Part shown: one piece after another, positions 32,958 through 43,300 of the stretch
Layout of the letters: each line of letters begins with the position of its first letter
Position numbering within the stretch: the stretch's first letter is position 1
DNA from: Chthoniobacteraceae bacterium
GTDB taxonomy: Bacteria; Verrucomicrobiota; Verrucomicrobiia; Chthoniobacterales; Chthoniobacteraceae
Assembly: GCA_947471505.1 (NCBI GenBank)
Contig: CANIWM010000019.1
Coordinates: 1-64,000, forward strand
DNA: 64,000 nucleotides
Reading direction: 5' to 3'
Notes under the pieces: model-generated
Seen by the model: the letters and a program-made list of their open reading frames with translations, nothing else
Told to the model about the DNA's origin: nothing
The model's database searches: none
Program-made: the position numbers and the translations under genes

Positions 32958-35900
32958 CTATGGTGCGACAATCAATCCGATGGATTCTACGTCAGCGCCA
33001 GAGAGGCCGAAGACTCCGACTCCCAGCTTCCCATCACCGCCGAGAGTCACAGCGCCTTCCTTTAGTTCACCGGCGATCCATTCGCTTTTATACGTCTCGG
33101 GTTTTTCCGAACCTATCTTGGCGAAGATCACTTGGAAACCGCCGAGCCGTTCCGCGCCGGGGCTCACGATCAGCCCGCTCACGGCGTAGCCTTCTTTCGC
33201 TTTGATGGTCTTAAATTTCGTGTCTGCTCCGCCACGGGCCTTGCCGGAGACGATGCCGGCGAGCGTTAGGAAGATGGGTAGGAGCGCCTTCACCATCGGC
33301 GCGTTTTTCCACGTTCCGTTGACGTATTCGAACCCCACGAGAAGCGATCCGGTTTTGGGAAGATCGGTCCAGCCGTCGCCCGCTTTCGATGTATCCCGCG
33401 TGGTCGAGCCCATTGGCCCGAGCCGCTGGAGCGTGCGGGCATCAATTGCCGCCTTGAGCCGCTGTGCGAGAGCAGCGTCGAGCAGCGCTGGTGGACCGGG
33501 CGGTACAAACTTGAAATGCCCGCCCGCGAGTAGTTTGACGGTCGCTGGGCTGCGCGCTTCGTTATACACCTGAATCTTATCGAGCAGCCCGGAGAACTGC
33601 TTGTTCTCCACCGCGACATCGGTCGGCTCGGCAGGGCTGGTGCGGCTGGTGCCGAACATCGTGCCAAACGCCAGTCGCTCGTGATCACCGATGATATGGG
33701 CATACCCACTCCCGACTTCAGTTCCATCGAGGTAAAACCGGAGCGCCTTGCTTTTATCCGCCCCAGCCGCCGCGAGCGTGAGCGCGAAATGGTGCCATTT
33801 TCCCGCGACGATTCCGTCGGCCTTGAACCATGTGCCGGCCCACTTTGGCTTGGCTGGGTGGTCCCAACCGCCCGCGTAAATCGTCCCGCCCAGCAGATAG
33901 ACCGCATAGCCCCGGTCCACGCCGCCTGCATCGTAAAGGTAACACCGGGCAGCCTTGTCGTCCGTGCTATCGGCTCGAAACCACATGGAGATCGTCCGCG
34001 TTGGGTGCGAGCCTTGGTTGCTGTGCGGACATTCGTGGAGCGTGAATCCGGCCGACTTCCCGCCGAGCTTCATCGCCCCCGTACCGCCTAGTCCTTCGCC
34101 GAGCACGAACTCAGGGGTGCCGACGACGTTGCCGACGTGTAGGTTGTCTGGAGTGATGGCGCCGATTTTCTTGCCGGTCCACGGATAGTTCAGTTCCCAA
34201 GCGGCCACGAGTTGAGGGCAGTCCGGGAAATAGTTAGAAAGCCACTCGCGCAACACTCGCAGCGAACCGTCTGGCGCGGAAACCGTGAACGACTTGAGCC
34301 ACATCGCGAGCCCTTGATGCCCGATCGCGATTCGGTTTGCGGCGATATTCGCAACCTTGGGCTCGGCGAGGTTTTTCAGTTTCCCAATCCACATCAGCGG
34401 CGCGCCGTCACCAATCCTCGCGAATATCCGCACATCCTCGCCATGCGTCGCGACGGCTACGCTCAGCTCGCAATCCTTGCCTTTTTCAAACGGGGGAATC
34501 GCCACCTCTCCAGTTCCGTCCTGCGTCTGCCCGGCGAGGTCGAGCTTTGCAAATCCCTTCGCTGAACCGTTGACGCGCAGCATCGCGTGAGTGCGCCCGA
34601 TGGGGAGATGGATGAGCAATTCTCCCTCTGCGTTTCTGCTCGGCACAAACTCCATCTGCAACTCGTAGTCGCGGCTTGGGACCACCGCGCTCTCGCACCA
34701 CGCTTCAGGTTCCGTTTTCGTTTCAAGCCCTGTTCCTTTGCGCTCCCAAGTGCCGGACTTCACGTCATTTTTCAAAAAGCAGATAGTCAGTAAATCCAAG
34801 TTCTGCTCCGGCGCACTCATCATCCGCGAGCGTCGGAACATCGTCTCGAAACTCATGCGGTAACTGCTGTTCCGCTCATCCTGCTGTAGCCCTGCTGGCG
34901 GGTCGGTCAGCGGAATATGGCCACGGGCCGAAGCCATCACTCGCCCTTTCGTTTTAAGCTCGATCTCGTATGGGACGTTCAGCGTTCCGAGATCGTAAGC
35001 GGAGACCTCGATGCTTGTCGCCTTTCCAAAATCCACAGTCGCATCATTCATCTGGCCCTGAAGCTCCGGCAATTCCGTCGGCATGCCGTCCACGACCTCG
35101 AACTGCCCGCGCTCTTCATCGAAATGAACAAGGGTCGTCTTCACGACTTTGCCTTCGGTCGCCATACTCCGAATCTCCGAAAGTTGAATGCGCTTCCCAG
35201 CGATTTTTACCAGGCAATCGTTCACATTCGCATGGTAGCGCAACACGCCCACTTGGGCGGTAAACCACAGCCGCAGAGGACCGGACGGCTCTAGCGGCGC
35301 GGCTTTGATACGATACTTCCCGTCCTTTCTCTCGGCGGTGAACGAGCGACGCTTGCCGGCTTCGCCAAAATGCACGACCACTTCCGAACCCTCGGCAACC
35401 GACGTCGTGGGGAAGATTTCCACCTCGAATTCCTGCACCTCGGCACGCTTGGAAAATGGCATCTCCGGAACCCGCATCGAGAGCACCGGTTGCGCGATGA
35501 GCTTTTTCACGCGCGCGGCAGGAATCGCAAAATTCACGTTCGCACCGCCGATTCCTGATACGACGACACCGACCACTCCGCCATCCGCCGTCATCACCGG
35601 GCCACCGGAATTTCCTGGGTTCGTAGCAGCGTCGAGTTGGATTCGCTCCAGCACGCCGCCGTCTTTTCGTAACGCACTCACACGGCCGGCGTTGATGCTA
35701 ATCGCGGGCGATTGGTCGCCGCCAGTGGCGAGCATTTTCCCAAACGGATAGCCGAGCACGGCGATGCGCGAAAGTTCGGCGAGAGCAGCTCCATCCGCTA
35801 GGCGCAGTGGCTCGATCTTCAGCGGCTCATCCGTCTTGAGCAGCGCGAGGTCATCGTCTTCGGAAAGGAGAATCACCCGCGCTGGGACACGGCGCTGCGT

Positions 35901-36194
35901 TGCCTCGCCGGAGTTCAGCACGAGCGTCACTGGCTTCCCCACAGGAGCATGTTCTACGACGTGGCGATTCGTGACAAAGATGCCCGAAGCATGAACGAGA
36001 AACCCAGTTCCGCTCCCGTTTTTCCCAAGGTCCACCATCGCCGTAGCCTCCTTTCCACGCTTCACCGCAGCGGGCGAGAAATCGCCCCCATCCGCAGAAG
36101 CCGCAATGCAGAGAGATGGCAACGCGATGGCGAGACATGCGGCCGCACTCCAAGAGCAGCGACTAGGAAAGAATGAGGTTCGATGCGTTTGCAT
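32958..36194 (-). CDS. Exported trypsin-like (S1C) serine protease fused to a LamG-type domain
   Basis: The 1,078-residue protein is taken from the ATG at 36192-36194. A signal peptide (ends near IAASADG) is followed by a Deg/HtrA-like protease domain with a complete triad: H78 (VTNRHVV), D115 (DDDLALLK) and S196 (NPGNSGGPV). No PDZ domain is obvious. After a long middle region without a recognised fold, a LamG/concanavalin-type domain lies at about 740-925 (TISMWFRADSTDDKAARCYL, KWHHFALTLAAAG, ALRFYLDGTEVGSG). Protease plus carbohydrate-binding-like domain suggests processing of surface or polymer-bound proteins. Substrate unknown. Confidence 0.82.
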   Translation of the reverse strand: MQTHRTSFFPSRCSWSAAACLAIALPSLCIAASADGGDFSPAAVKRGKEATAMVDLGKNGSGTGFLVHASGIFVTNRHVVEHAPVGKPVTLVLNSGEATQRRVPARVILLSEDDDLALLKTDEPLKIEPLRLADGAALAELSRIAVLGYPFGKMLATGGDQSPAISINAGRVSALRKDGGVLERIQLDAATNPGNSGGPVMTADGGVVGVVVSGIGGANVNFAIPAARVKKLIAQPVLSMRVPEMPFSKRAEVQEFEVEIFPTTSVAEGSEVVVHFGEAGKRRSFTAERKDGKYRIKAAPLEPSGPLRLWFTAQVGVLRYHANVNDCLVKIAGKRIQLSEIRSMATEGKVVKTTLVHFDEERGQFEVVDGMPTELPELQGQMNDATVDFGKATSIEVSAYDLGTLNVPYEIELKTKGRVMASARGHIPLTDPPAGLQQDERNSSYRMSFETMFRRSRMMSAPEQNLDLLTICFLKNDVKSGTWERKGTGLETKTEPEAWCESAVVPSRDYELQMEFVPSRNAEGELLIHLPIGRTHAMLRVNGSAKGFAKLDLAGQTQDGTGEVAIPPFEKGKDCELSVAVATHGEDVRIFARIGDGAPLMWIGKLKNLAEPKVANIAANRIAIGHQGLAMWLKSFTVSAPDGSLRVLREWLSNYFPDCPQLVAAWELNYPWTGKKIGAITPDNLHVGNVVGTPEFVLGEGLGGTGAMKLGGKSAGFTLHECPHSNQGSHPTRTISMWFRADSTDDKAARCYLYDAGGVDRGYAVYLLGGTIYAGGWDHPAKPKWAGTWFKADGIVAGKWHHFALTLAAAGADKSKALRFYLDGTEVGSGYAHIIGDHERLAFGTMFGTSRTSPAEPTDVAVENKQFSGLLDKIQVYNEARSPATVKLLAGGHFKFVPPGPPALLDAALAQRLKAAIDARTLQRLGPMGSTTRDTSKAGDGWTDLPKTGSLLVGFEYVNGTWKNAPMVKALLPIFLTLAGIVSGKARGGADTKFKTIKAKEGYAVSGLIVSPGAERLGGFQVIFAKIGSEKPETYKSEWIAGELKEGAVTLGGDGKLGVGVFGLSGADVESIGLIVAP

Positions 36195-36382
36195 CGCCGG
36201 ACGATAGCGACACCGAAAGGTGGTGCGAGGGCAAAGTTCCATACGCAGCCTGTTGAAAAATAGCGCTGGCTAGGTCGTCAGACTGGAGGCACGGGGGCAT
36301 TCTTGGGGATGCACATTCGCGTAGTCAGACGGACTATTTGCACATGACCGATACCCAGTTTTGCCACGACACAACTTACGCC
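36195..36382. other. Intergenic region between two leftward genes
   Basis: About 190 bases with no supported gene. It should contain the promoter for the protease-LamG gene. I see no clear terminator or repeat in it. Confidence 0.4.
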
Positions 36383-38248
36383 CTACTTCGCGAAGTGCAG
36401 GGCTCCAATGACGCCCATTTCGCCCGTGCGCGATTTCGCGGCCCACGGCGGGGCGTTTTTCACGGGCATGTCTGGACCGGCGGGAAGGCTGCCGTCTTTG
36501 GAAAGCGGGGCGTAGCCGGTGATGAGCACGCCGCCTTGGATCGGAAAAGCGCCTTCAAGTTTCACGTCGCTCGTCGGGGCACCTTTGGTCTTCGCATCCC
36601 ACGTGCCGGTGACGAGGCTGCTGTATTTGAGGGCCTTCAGCTCGCGATCATAGACTCGGACGAAGTCGCTCCACTTGCTCTCGCCCTCGTCAATCTTCGG
36701 CATTTTTTGAAAAGCATTTGCTGTCGTGATGACGCGTCGCCCGGTGGCGATGATGTAGATGCTCCCTGCGCCATCGACGTGCAGCGCTGGCTGGCAGCGC
36801 GTGGTGTTTACGTCGGGCCATCCGCCGTTGGGCGAGGGCCAGCCATCGAGAAGCGGATCGGGATGCGGCTTGCCGTCGAGCTTTGCGTTTTCGTTCCACT
36901 CGGCCACGTAGGTTGCGTGGAGCATGGTGCCTTCATCGAGGGCCATGCGCCCGAGCCAGCCGATGTGGATGTTGCCGTTCTTTCCGGTGAATGAGTTTTG
37001 GAATGCAGTCTTCGGATTTTTCGGGTGCTCGATTTTGTTGCCGTTCCAAAAGTTGATGACGTTGTTGCCGTGGCAGCGGGCGAGCACGATGAGCGCGCCA
37101 TCGGTGCTGTAGTCGATGGCGAGGCCGTCCACGTATTGGTCGGGCGTGGAGTTTTGCGGCGTCTCTTTATAGAGGCGCTGCCACCACTTTTGCTTCCCGT
37201 CTTTCGTGAACGCGATGACGAAGGGCTCGAAGTCGGGCTGTCCGTCGGGGAGTTTGGATTGGTTGTTCCCGCCGAGGTAGATGTCATTTGTGCGGCGATC
37301 CACGGCGATGGCTTGGGGGTGACCCACGGGGTTGCGGCCCCATTTGTAGCCGGTGTAGCCGGGGCCGCCGGGACTGGAGCTGGGGTTCTCGACATTGAAT
37401 GGGCCGGAAAAATAGTAGTCCCACGGCCAGCGGCCTTGCTTCGTGCCGCCGTTTCCGTCGCTGGTCTGCGCGGTGTAGTCTGCATCCGTCCACGAGCGCA
37501 GTGAGCCTCTGCCCGTCATTTTGAAAACAATCGCCGAGCGTGTGCTCTTGCCGTTGGGATTTGCGGACGCCGGGGAGCCCTGCCAATCGCTCTCGCTCTC
37601 GGTCCAGTGATTGCGCCAGTGCTCGACGACTCCCGGTTTCCCATCCGCATCGAGTCGCTGAACATCCGCCCAGTCCGGGCTGTGCGCCTCGCCGCTGGCG
37701 AAGACGACGCGCCCATCGCCGCCCACATCCCACGGTTGTTTCTCGGCGATGTCTTTCTTCGCTTTGGCCTGGAAAAACCACGCGAGTTTCGAAGGGACGC
37801 CGCTCACGAAATTGCTGTCGAGCTTCGCGATGAAATACCCGCCCGCGTTTTCACCCGAGATGAAAAGTTCCCCCGTTGCCGCGCCGGGGACACCGCTCGT
37901 CTTCACCCAGCGGATGCTCTTGGCGACATCTTTTGGCAACGCGAGCACTGTGCCGATCTTGCTCAAATCGGGACGCATGAGGAGGAGGAATGCGGTCTTC
38001 CCTGAAGTCTCCACGGGCGGCGCACCTGCAAGCTCCACGCGCTTCGTGTCTGCGGGCAGCCAGTCGAGATTATCAGCTCCACCTGCGACGAGGACTGCGC
38101 CTTCGGTCAACGCGTGGACGCAGGTAAAGCGGACATTCCCCGCCCCGCCTGCATAGGCGAGGGTGTCGTTCTGCGCATGGCTTGTGAGTGCAAGTCCGAG
38201 CGCGAGTAATTTCGAAATTGTGGCGAAGTATGAAGAGGATGGGTGCAT
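36383..38248 (-). CDS. Large secreted protein of unknown function
   Basis: The 621-residue protein is taken from the ATG at 38246-38248 (MHPSSSYFATISKLLALGLA, a signal peptide ending near TSHAQ). Motifs such as VRWVK-like strands, AIAVDRRTNDIYLGGNNQSK, FVIAFTKDGKQKWWQRLYKE and PALHVDGAGSIYIIATGRRV repeat the beta-propeller theme seen in NHL/SBBP or quinoprotein-like sequences, so a propeller fold is likely. No enzyme motif stands out. The 51 codons upstream of the chosen start overlap the divergent sigma-factor region and lack a signal. Confidence 0.75.
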   Translation of the reverse strand: MHPSSSYFATISKLLALGLALTSHAQNDTLAYAGGAGNVRFTCVHALTEGAVLVAGGADNLDWLPADTKRVELAGAPPVETSGKTAFLLLMRPDLSKIGTVLALPKDVAKSIRWVKTSGVPGAATGELFISGENAGGYFIAKLDSNFVSGVPSKLAWFFQAKAKKDIAEKQPWDVGGDGRVVFASGEAHSPDWADVQRLDADGKPGVVEHWRNHWTESESDWQGSPASANPNGKSTRSAIVFKMTGRGSLRSWTDADYTAQTSDGNGGTKQGRWPWDYYFSGPFNVENPSSSPGGPGYTGYKWGRNPVGHPQAIAVDRRTNDIYLGGNNQSKLPDGQPDFEPFVIAFTKDGKQKWWQRLYKETPQNSTPDQYVDGLAIDYSTDGALIVLARCHGNNVINFWNGNKIEHPKNPKTAFQNSFTGKNGNIHIGWLGRMALDEGTMLHATYVAEWNENAKLDGKPHPDPLLDGWPSPNGGWPDVNTTRCQPALHVDGAGSIYIIATGRRVITTANAFQKMPKIDEGESKWSDFVRVYDRELKALKYSSLVTGTWDAKTKGAPTSDVKLEGAFPIQGGVLITGYAPLSKDGSLPAGPDMPVKNAPPWAAKSRTGEMGVIGALHFAK

Positions 38249-38386
38249 GAAAAATGAGGCGATGTTGTTTAAGCGCAGTATGCCACGGTGCCGCCGTGAG
38301 AACGCCCTATTTCCTGAACATCGCGCGGCGTAGGAAAAATGAATTTCCAGCGTTCTATCCGAGGCACTGCGGCATATTTGTTTGAG

Positions 38387-38935
38387 ATGAACGAAATCCA
38401 CGACTCAGAACTGATCGCCGCGATCCGCTCCGGGCAGCGCGAGCTTTTTGCAGAGCTGGTGCGCCGGTACCAAAGCGATGTGTGGAAGGTCGTCGCTTCG
38501 ATGCTCAGTGGCTTTCACCGGACGGAGGATTTGGCGCAGCAGGTGTTCATCAAGGCGTTTATGGCGCTCGATACGTTTGATACGCATCGCGAGTTTGGAC
38601 CGTGGATTCGGACGCTCGCTCGCAATGAGGTGAAGATGGAGTTTCGCCGTATGGAGCGGGAAGGGCGGAGGCTCGACATCTACCAGCAACAGCTCCTCGT
38701 CGGGCTCGCGGATCACGAGGCGGACTCGCTACAGGCGGACCAAGAGGCGCGGCTGGCGCGTTGCGTCGGAGAGCTGAAGTCGCCAATCGCCGATGCGCTC
38801 CGTTGGCGCTACGAAAAGGGCGAAGACTTTGCGGTAATCGGCACGCGCCTCTCCCGTTCGGCGGATGCCGTGCGGGTGATGCTCAATCGCGCGCGGGTGC
38901 TGTTGCGCGAGTGTATCGAAAGGCAGGCGACATGA
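38387..38935 (+). CDS. ECF sigma factor, Rhodopirellula/Verrucomicrobium type
   Basis: The 182-residue protein starts MNEIHDSELIAAIRSGQREL. Region 2 is LFAELVRRYQSDVWKVVASM with TEDLAQQVFIKAFMALDTF; region 4 is the less usual ADALRWRYEKGEDFAVIGTR with LSRSADAVRVMLNRARVLL. This is the subclass common in Planctomycetes and Verrucomicrobia whose genes precede FecR-type regulators. Its stop overlaps the FecR-PA14 gene by four bases (ATGA). An in-frame ATG at 38339 would add 16 residues and is not preferred. It may control the giant surface protein genes downstream. Confidence 0.9.
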   Translation: MNEIHDSELIAAIRSGQRELFAELVRRYQSDVWKVVASMLSGFHRTEDLAQQVFIKAFMALDTFDTHREFGPWIRTLARNEVKMEFRRMEREGRRLDIYQQQLLVGLADHEADSLQADQEARLARCVGELKSPIADALRWRYEKGEDFAVIGTRLSRSADAVRVMLNRARVLLRECIERQAT

Positions 38936-40296
38936 CGCGCATCGAGGAACTCACGCTTTTGCTCGCCGATGGTGAAATCGCTTCCGAGGAAGTCACCGAG
39001 TTGATGGCTTTGACGGAATCTGCCGAAGCACGGGAAACCTGCCTTGCGCTCTTGAACATCGAAGCACTCCTGCGCGGGCAGCGCGATGTGGATATAACTC
39101 TGCCCACGATGGCACGGCTCACGGCGGAGCTAGAGCGCCGCATCGTCAGCCGTGTGATGTCGCAAATCCCGGCAACGAGCCCGGTGCGGGCGGCGGCAGT
39201 TTCGCGCGCGACGCCTACGCGTCGGCGGCGAAACTGGCTGCTCGCTTCCGCAGCGCTGGTCGTTTTGGGAACCATCGGCACCCTCATGTGGCCCTCATCG
39301 TTGCGCTCGGTGCCGGTGGGAGAAATCACCGCGATGACTGGCAATGCTTGGATTCAGTCGGGCGGGAAAAAGCGTCCGGCAAAAAAAGGCGAGATCGTGA
39401 ACAGCGGAGAACGGCTCACGGTGGGCTTTGAATCTTCCGCCGATGTGAAGTGGCTGCACGAGGACGCGCAGTTCACGCTCGCCGAGTTGAGCGATATGGC
39501 TTGGCCGACGCCGGAGCTTTGCGAACTGAAGTCGGGCGCGCTCGATGCACAGGTCGTGACGCGTGCCGGAAAGAAACCGCTCTTTTTCAAAACACCCGAC
39601 GCTACGGCCAAGATCACGGGCACTCACTTTTCACTCCATCGCGGTTCCAACGCTACGCAACTCCGAGTCAGTGAGGGCAGCGTCCGACTGGCGGACTCCG
39701 ATGAGCGTGGCTCGACGGATGTCATCGCGGGGCAGTTTGCAGCGGCCTCGGATGCAGTAGTCCCGCAAGCGCGGACGTGGCCGGGGGATGGAATGGGCAT
39801 CGGGCTGCTCGGGGAATACTACAATCACAACTACAACTCGATGGACACCACATCTCCGGCGTATGAGCGACTGGATGCACGCATCCGCTTCCAGTGGGGA
39901 ATGGGCGCGCCGACTCCGGTGACACAGGCGCACCCAGAACACTTCGGTGTGCGGTGGACGGGCTTTATCGAACCCCGATTTTCCGAGGGCTATACGTTCC
40001 TCATCGTCGTGGACGATGGGGCGAAGCTGTGGATCGACGATCGGCAGATTCTCGATGCGTGGAGCAGCAATGGCGCGAAGAAATACTACACGCAGCCTGT
40101 GGAGCTGCATGCCGGGAAGCGCCACAAAATCCGCCTCGAGTACTGCGAGCGCACCCAGCAGGCAAACGTGTCCCTTTTCTGGCAAAGCCTCAGCCAGCCG
40201 ATGGAGGTGGTGCCACCGACACAGCTCCATCCCCCGCAGCGCGACAACCTCCCGGCACTCGGGGAACTCCGCCTTATTCCCGAACGCAAACGCTAA
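38932..40296 (+). CDS. FecR-domain anti-sigma/sensor fused to a PA14 domain
   Basis: The 454-residue protein has a cytoplasmic N-terminal part (about 1-98; LLADGEIASEEVTELMAL resembles anti-sigma N-domains), one transmembrane helix (about 101-120, LLASAALVVLGTIGTLMW), a FecR domain (about 127-260; AWIQSGGKKRPAKKGEIVNS, ATAKITGTHFSLHRGSNATQ) and a PA14 domain (about 300-425; GLLGEYYNHNYNS, VRWTGFIEPRFSEGYTFLIV, DDGAKLWIDDRQILDAW). FecR proteins relay envelope signals to ECF sigma factors; PA14 is a glycan-binding fold. A carbohydrate-sensing anti-sigma factor is the natural inference. The giant repeat gene begins 51 bases downstream. Confidence 0.88.
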   Translation: MTRIEELTLLLADGEIASEEVTELMALTESAEARETCLALLNIEALLRGQRDVDITLPTMARLTAELERRIVSRVMSQIPATSPVRAAAVSRATPTRRRRNWLLASAALVVLGTIGTLMWPSSLRSVPVGEITAMTGNAWIQSGGKKRPAKKGEIVNSGERLTVGFESSADVKWLHEDAQFTLAELSDMAWPTPELCELKSGALDAQVVTRAGKKPLFFKTPDATAKITGTHFSLHRGSNATQLRVSEGSVRLADSDERGSTDVIAGQFAAASDAVVPQARTWPGDGMGIGLLGEYYNHNYNSMDTTSPAYERLDARIRFQWGMGAPTPVTQAHPEHFGVRWTGFIEPRFSEGYTFLIVVDDGAKLWIDDRQILDAWSSNGAKKYYTQPVELHAGKRHKIRLEYCERTQQANVSLFWQSLSQPMEVVPPTQLHPPQRDNLPALGELRLIPERKR

Positions 40297-40347
40297 GCTG
40301 CTCTGACCTCTTCGATTCCCTCCAAAAGCGATTAACCAACCATTCCA

Positions 40348-43300
40348 ATGAACATGAACAAAGTCCTCACCACATCCGTCGCCGCGCTTCTTTGCGTGGT
40401 TCGAGTCAATGCAGCCGTCATTTACTGGGACATCAATGCGGGAAACATCGGCGCGACCGACACGACATCCGCAACCGGTGCGTGGGATGGTACGAATGCT
40501 TTTTGGAATAGTCTCGCCGACGGAACCGCCGGAACATTCACGGCGACTACGACCTCGCTGGACGATCTCATTTTTTCCGCAGGAGCAAACGCCACGGGCG
40601 CGTCCACCATCACCCTGACGGGCACCCAAACGGGAAACTCGCTGAGTATCGAAGAAGGCACTGTCTCCGTGAGTGGAGGAAATCTCAGCCTTTGGGGTGG
40701 CGGGCTCACGATTAATGCCGGTGCGGGAGCGACAAGCATTTCGGCGGCGGTGACGATCGAGGCGGCACAAACATGGTCAAACAATTCGTCGAACCTTCTG
40801 ACGGTGAGCGGCACGGTCAATTACACCGGCGGGTTGACGATGAGCAGTGGCGACATCCGGCTGACCAATCAAACCAACACGGGCACAGGCGGCCTGACCA
40901 TTACCGGCGGGAAGTTGCAGGTGGGAACGAGCAACGCGACCAATCTGATCGCGGGAGCCGCATCGAGTATTCTGACGCTGTCGGGCGGCACCATCACCAC
41001 AACCGCCGGCGGCAGTGGCGGTAGCCGGACATTTGGGAACGATCTCCTCGCGAATGGAACCGTGCTCATCGGCGACGGGACCTTCACCGGGAATAACTAC
41101 ACCTTCTCCGGTGCAAACCAGACGTTCAACGGAGCAGTCCTCAGTTCCCGAGACAACAATGGCGTGTCTTTCACCACCGCGCCGGCAACGCTGAGTGGCA
41201 ATCTCACGGTCAATTCTCCAGGAGCGGGCGTGGCCGCGAGCTTCACATTCAGCGGCGGATTCACCGTCAATGGAACCAACCGCACCGTGACGCTCAACAA
41301 TGACGTAGGAGCGGTAACGATTTCCGGCCCATTGGCGGGCACCGCACCTGGGCAATCGATCACACTCGCGGGAACAGGCACCAACAATAACATCGGCGCT
41401 ATCACCAGCGGCACAAACGCCCCGAACGTCATCGTCAATGGCGACCCTGCCGGAGTGTTCAAGTTCACCACGGCCAATGCTTACAACGGCGGGGTGACGC
41501 TCACGAACAGCATCACCGAGATCCAGAGCGATACCGGTTTCGGAACCGGCACCTTGACTCTCAATGGCGGCACCATCCGCCCCGGAACCACCGGAGACCG
41601 TTCATTAAGCAATGCCGTCGCTATTACCGGAGGGAACTCCACTTTTGCGTCGAGCACCGCCAGCGGACGCTCGCTGACTTTGACGGGCAACGTCACGTTG
41701 AGTGGCACCCCGACGCTGACTTTCAGCAATACGAACGTCACCGCCTTCACCACGGGGTCCTTCACGCTGAATAGCAACGCGACCTTTTCCGGCTCCGGCA
41801 ACTACTCCATCCGCAACGGCGTCGCATGGGGCGCAAGTCGCGAGATCACGGTATCCAGCAGCGGCACAGGAGCGATTCGCGGAGCGTTATCGGGAAGTGG
41901 TTCGCTGACTTTTCTTGGCACGGGGTCCTTGAGCGTGGGCGATGGCACGGCCCCCGCGGTAACGGGTAGCGCTGGCAGCGGATTGATTGTGGACGGACCC
42001 ACGATCACTTTTGGCACGAGCACGAGCACCTTTTCGGGAGGCGTCACGCTGACATCGGGGACCATTCTGATCGGTGGAAGCTCCGCTGGCGGCCCGCCTC
42101 CGACCAGCGGCCCGTTCGGAACAGGCACCATTTCCCTGAATGGCGGGACGTTTCGCGCCAGCACCACCCAAACCATCGGGAATAGCGTGAACGTTGGTGG
42201 TACAGTCACCATTAGTGCCTCTGGCAATCCCACGAACAATTCCGTGACGCTGTCCGGTGCCGTCGCGATGAATGTTGGTGCGAACGTCACCTACACCAAC
42301 GCGGTCGCAAGCTCTTCCCATGCGATCTCCGGCTTGGTCAAGCTGAATTCGTCCCCGACGATCAACCTAAACTCCAGCGCAGGAACTGGCAATTTCGTGA
42401 CCTGGAGCGGCGGGCTCGATCTGAACAATGCGGATCGCACCCTTACCGTGAGCGGCACTGCCGTGCGTGCGCTCGCCATCAGCGGCTCACTGAAGGATAC
42501 CGGAGGAACGGGGCATAACCTGACCATCAATGGAGCGAATAACGTGACGGCGAGTGGCCTAATCACTGCGGGCACGGGAAATCCCGGCATCATCTACAGC
42601 GGCACCGGCATCTTCGACGCTGGCACCAACGCCTCAACGTGGACTGGCGGCTTCACCCTGGACTCGGGAAGGGCGAACCTCGACGTTCCCAGCGTCGTGG
42701 GCGCAGGTGCTGTCACCAGCGGTCCCTTTGGCACCGGCACCGTTACCTTGAACGGCGGACACCTTGCGGAAGGCAGCACCAGCCGGACTCTTCACAATAA
42801 CCTCGTCCTAAGCGGCACCGTGACGATGGCCAGCACCGTCAACCCCGGTAACACTCTCACTTTCGATCCCACCGGCGTCACCGTCCCAGCAGCGGGCACC
42901 ATCACGGTGAACGGCCCGGTCACCATCATGACGAATCACGCAGGCACGACCGGCCTGACCCTGACAGGCCCGATCACTGGCGGCACGGGCACGCCGAGCC
43001 TCACGATCAAAGGCTCCAGCTTTGGCGGGGCCAACATCACAAACGGCATCGGCACGGTAAACCTCGTCAATGGCGGCGCTGCGAGCACCTTCGGCAACGT
43101 CTTCGTGGGGGAAAGTGTCGCGTCCGGTTCGCTCGGCGGCATCCTCACCGCGAGCAGCCAGAACGCGATGGGCGCGGGAACGTACACCATCAACTACGGC
43201 GGCTCGTTTTCCACCGTGACCACGGCCTTCAATCCAACCAACGCGATCAACGTAAATAGCGGCGGAACGCTGTCGCTGCGCGGAGCGGCTACACCGAGTG

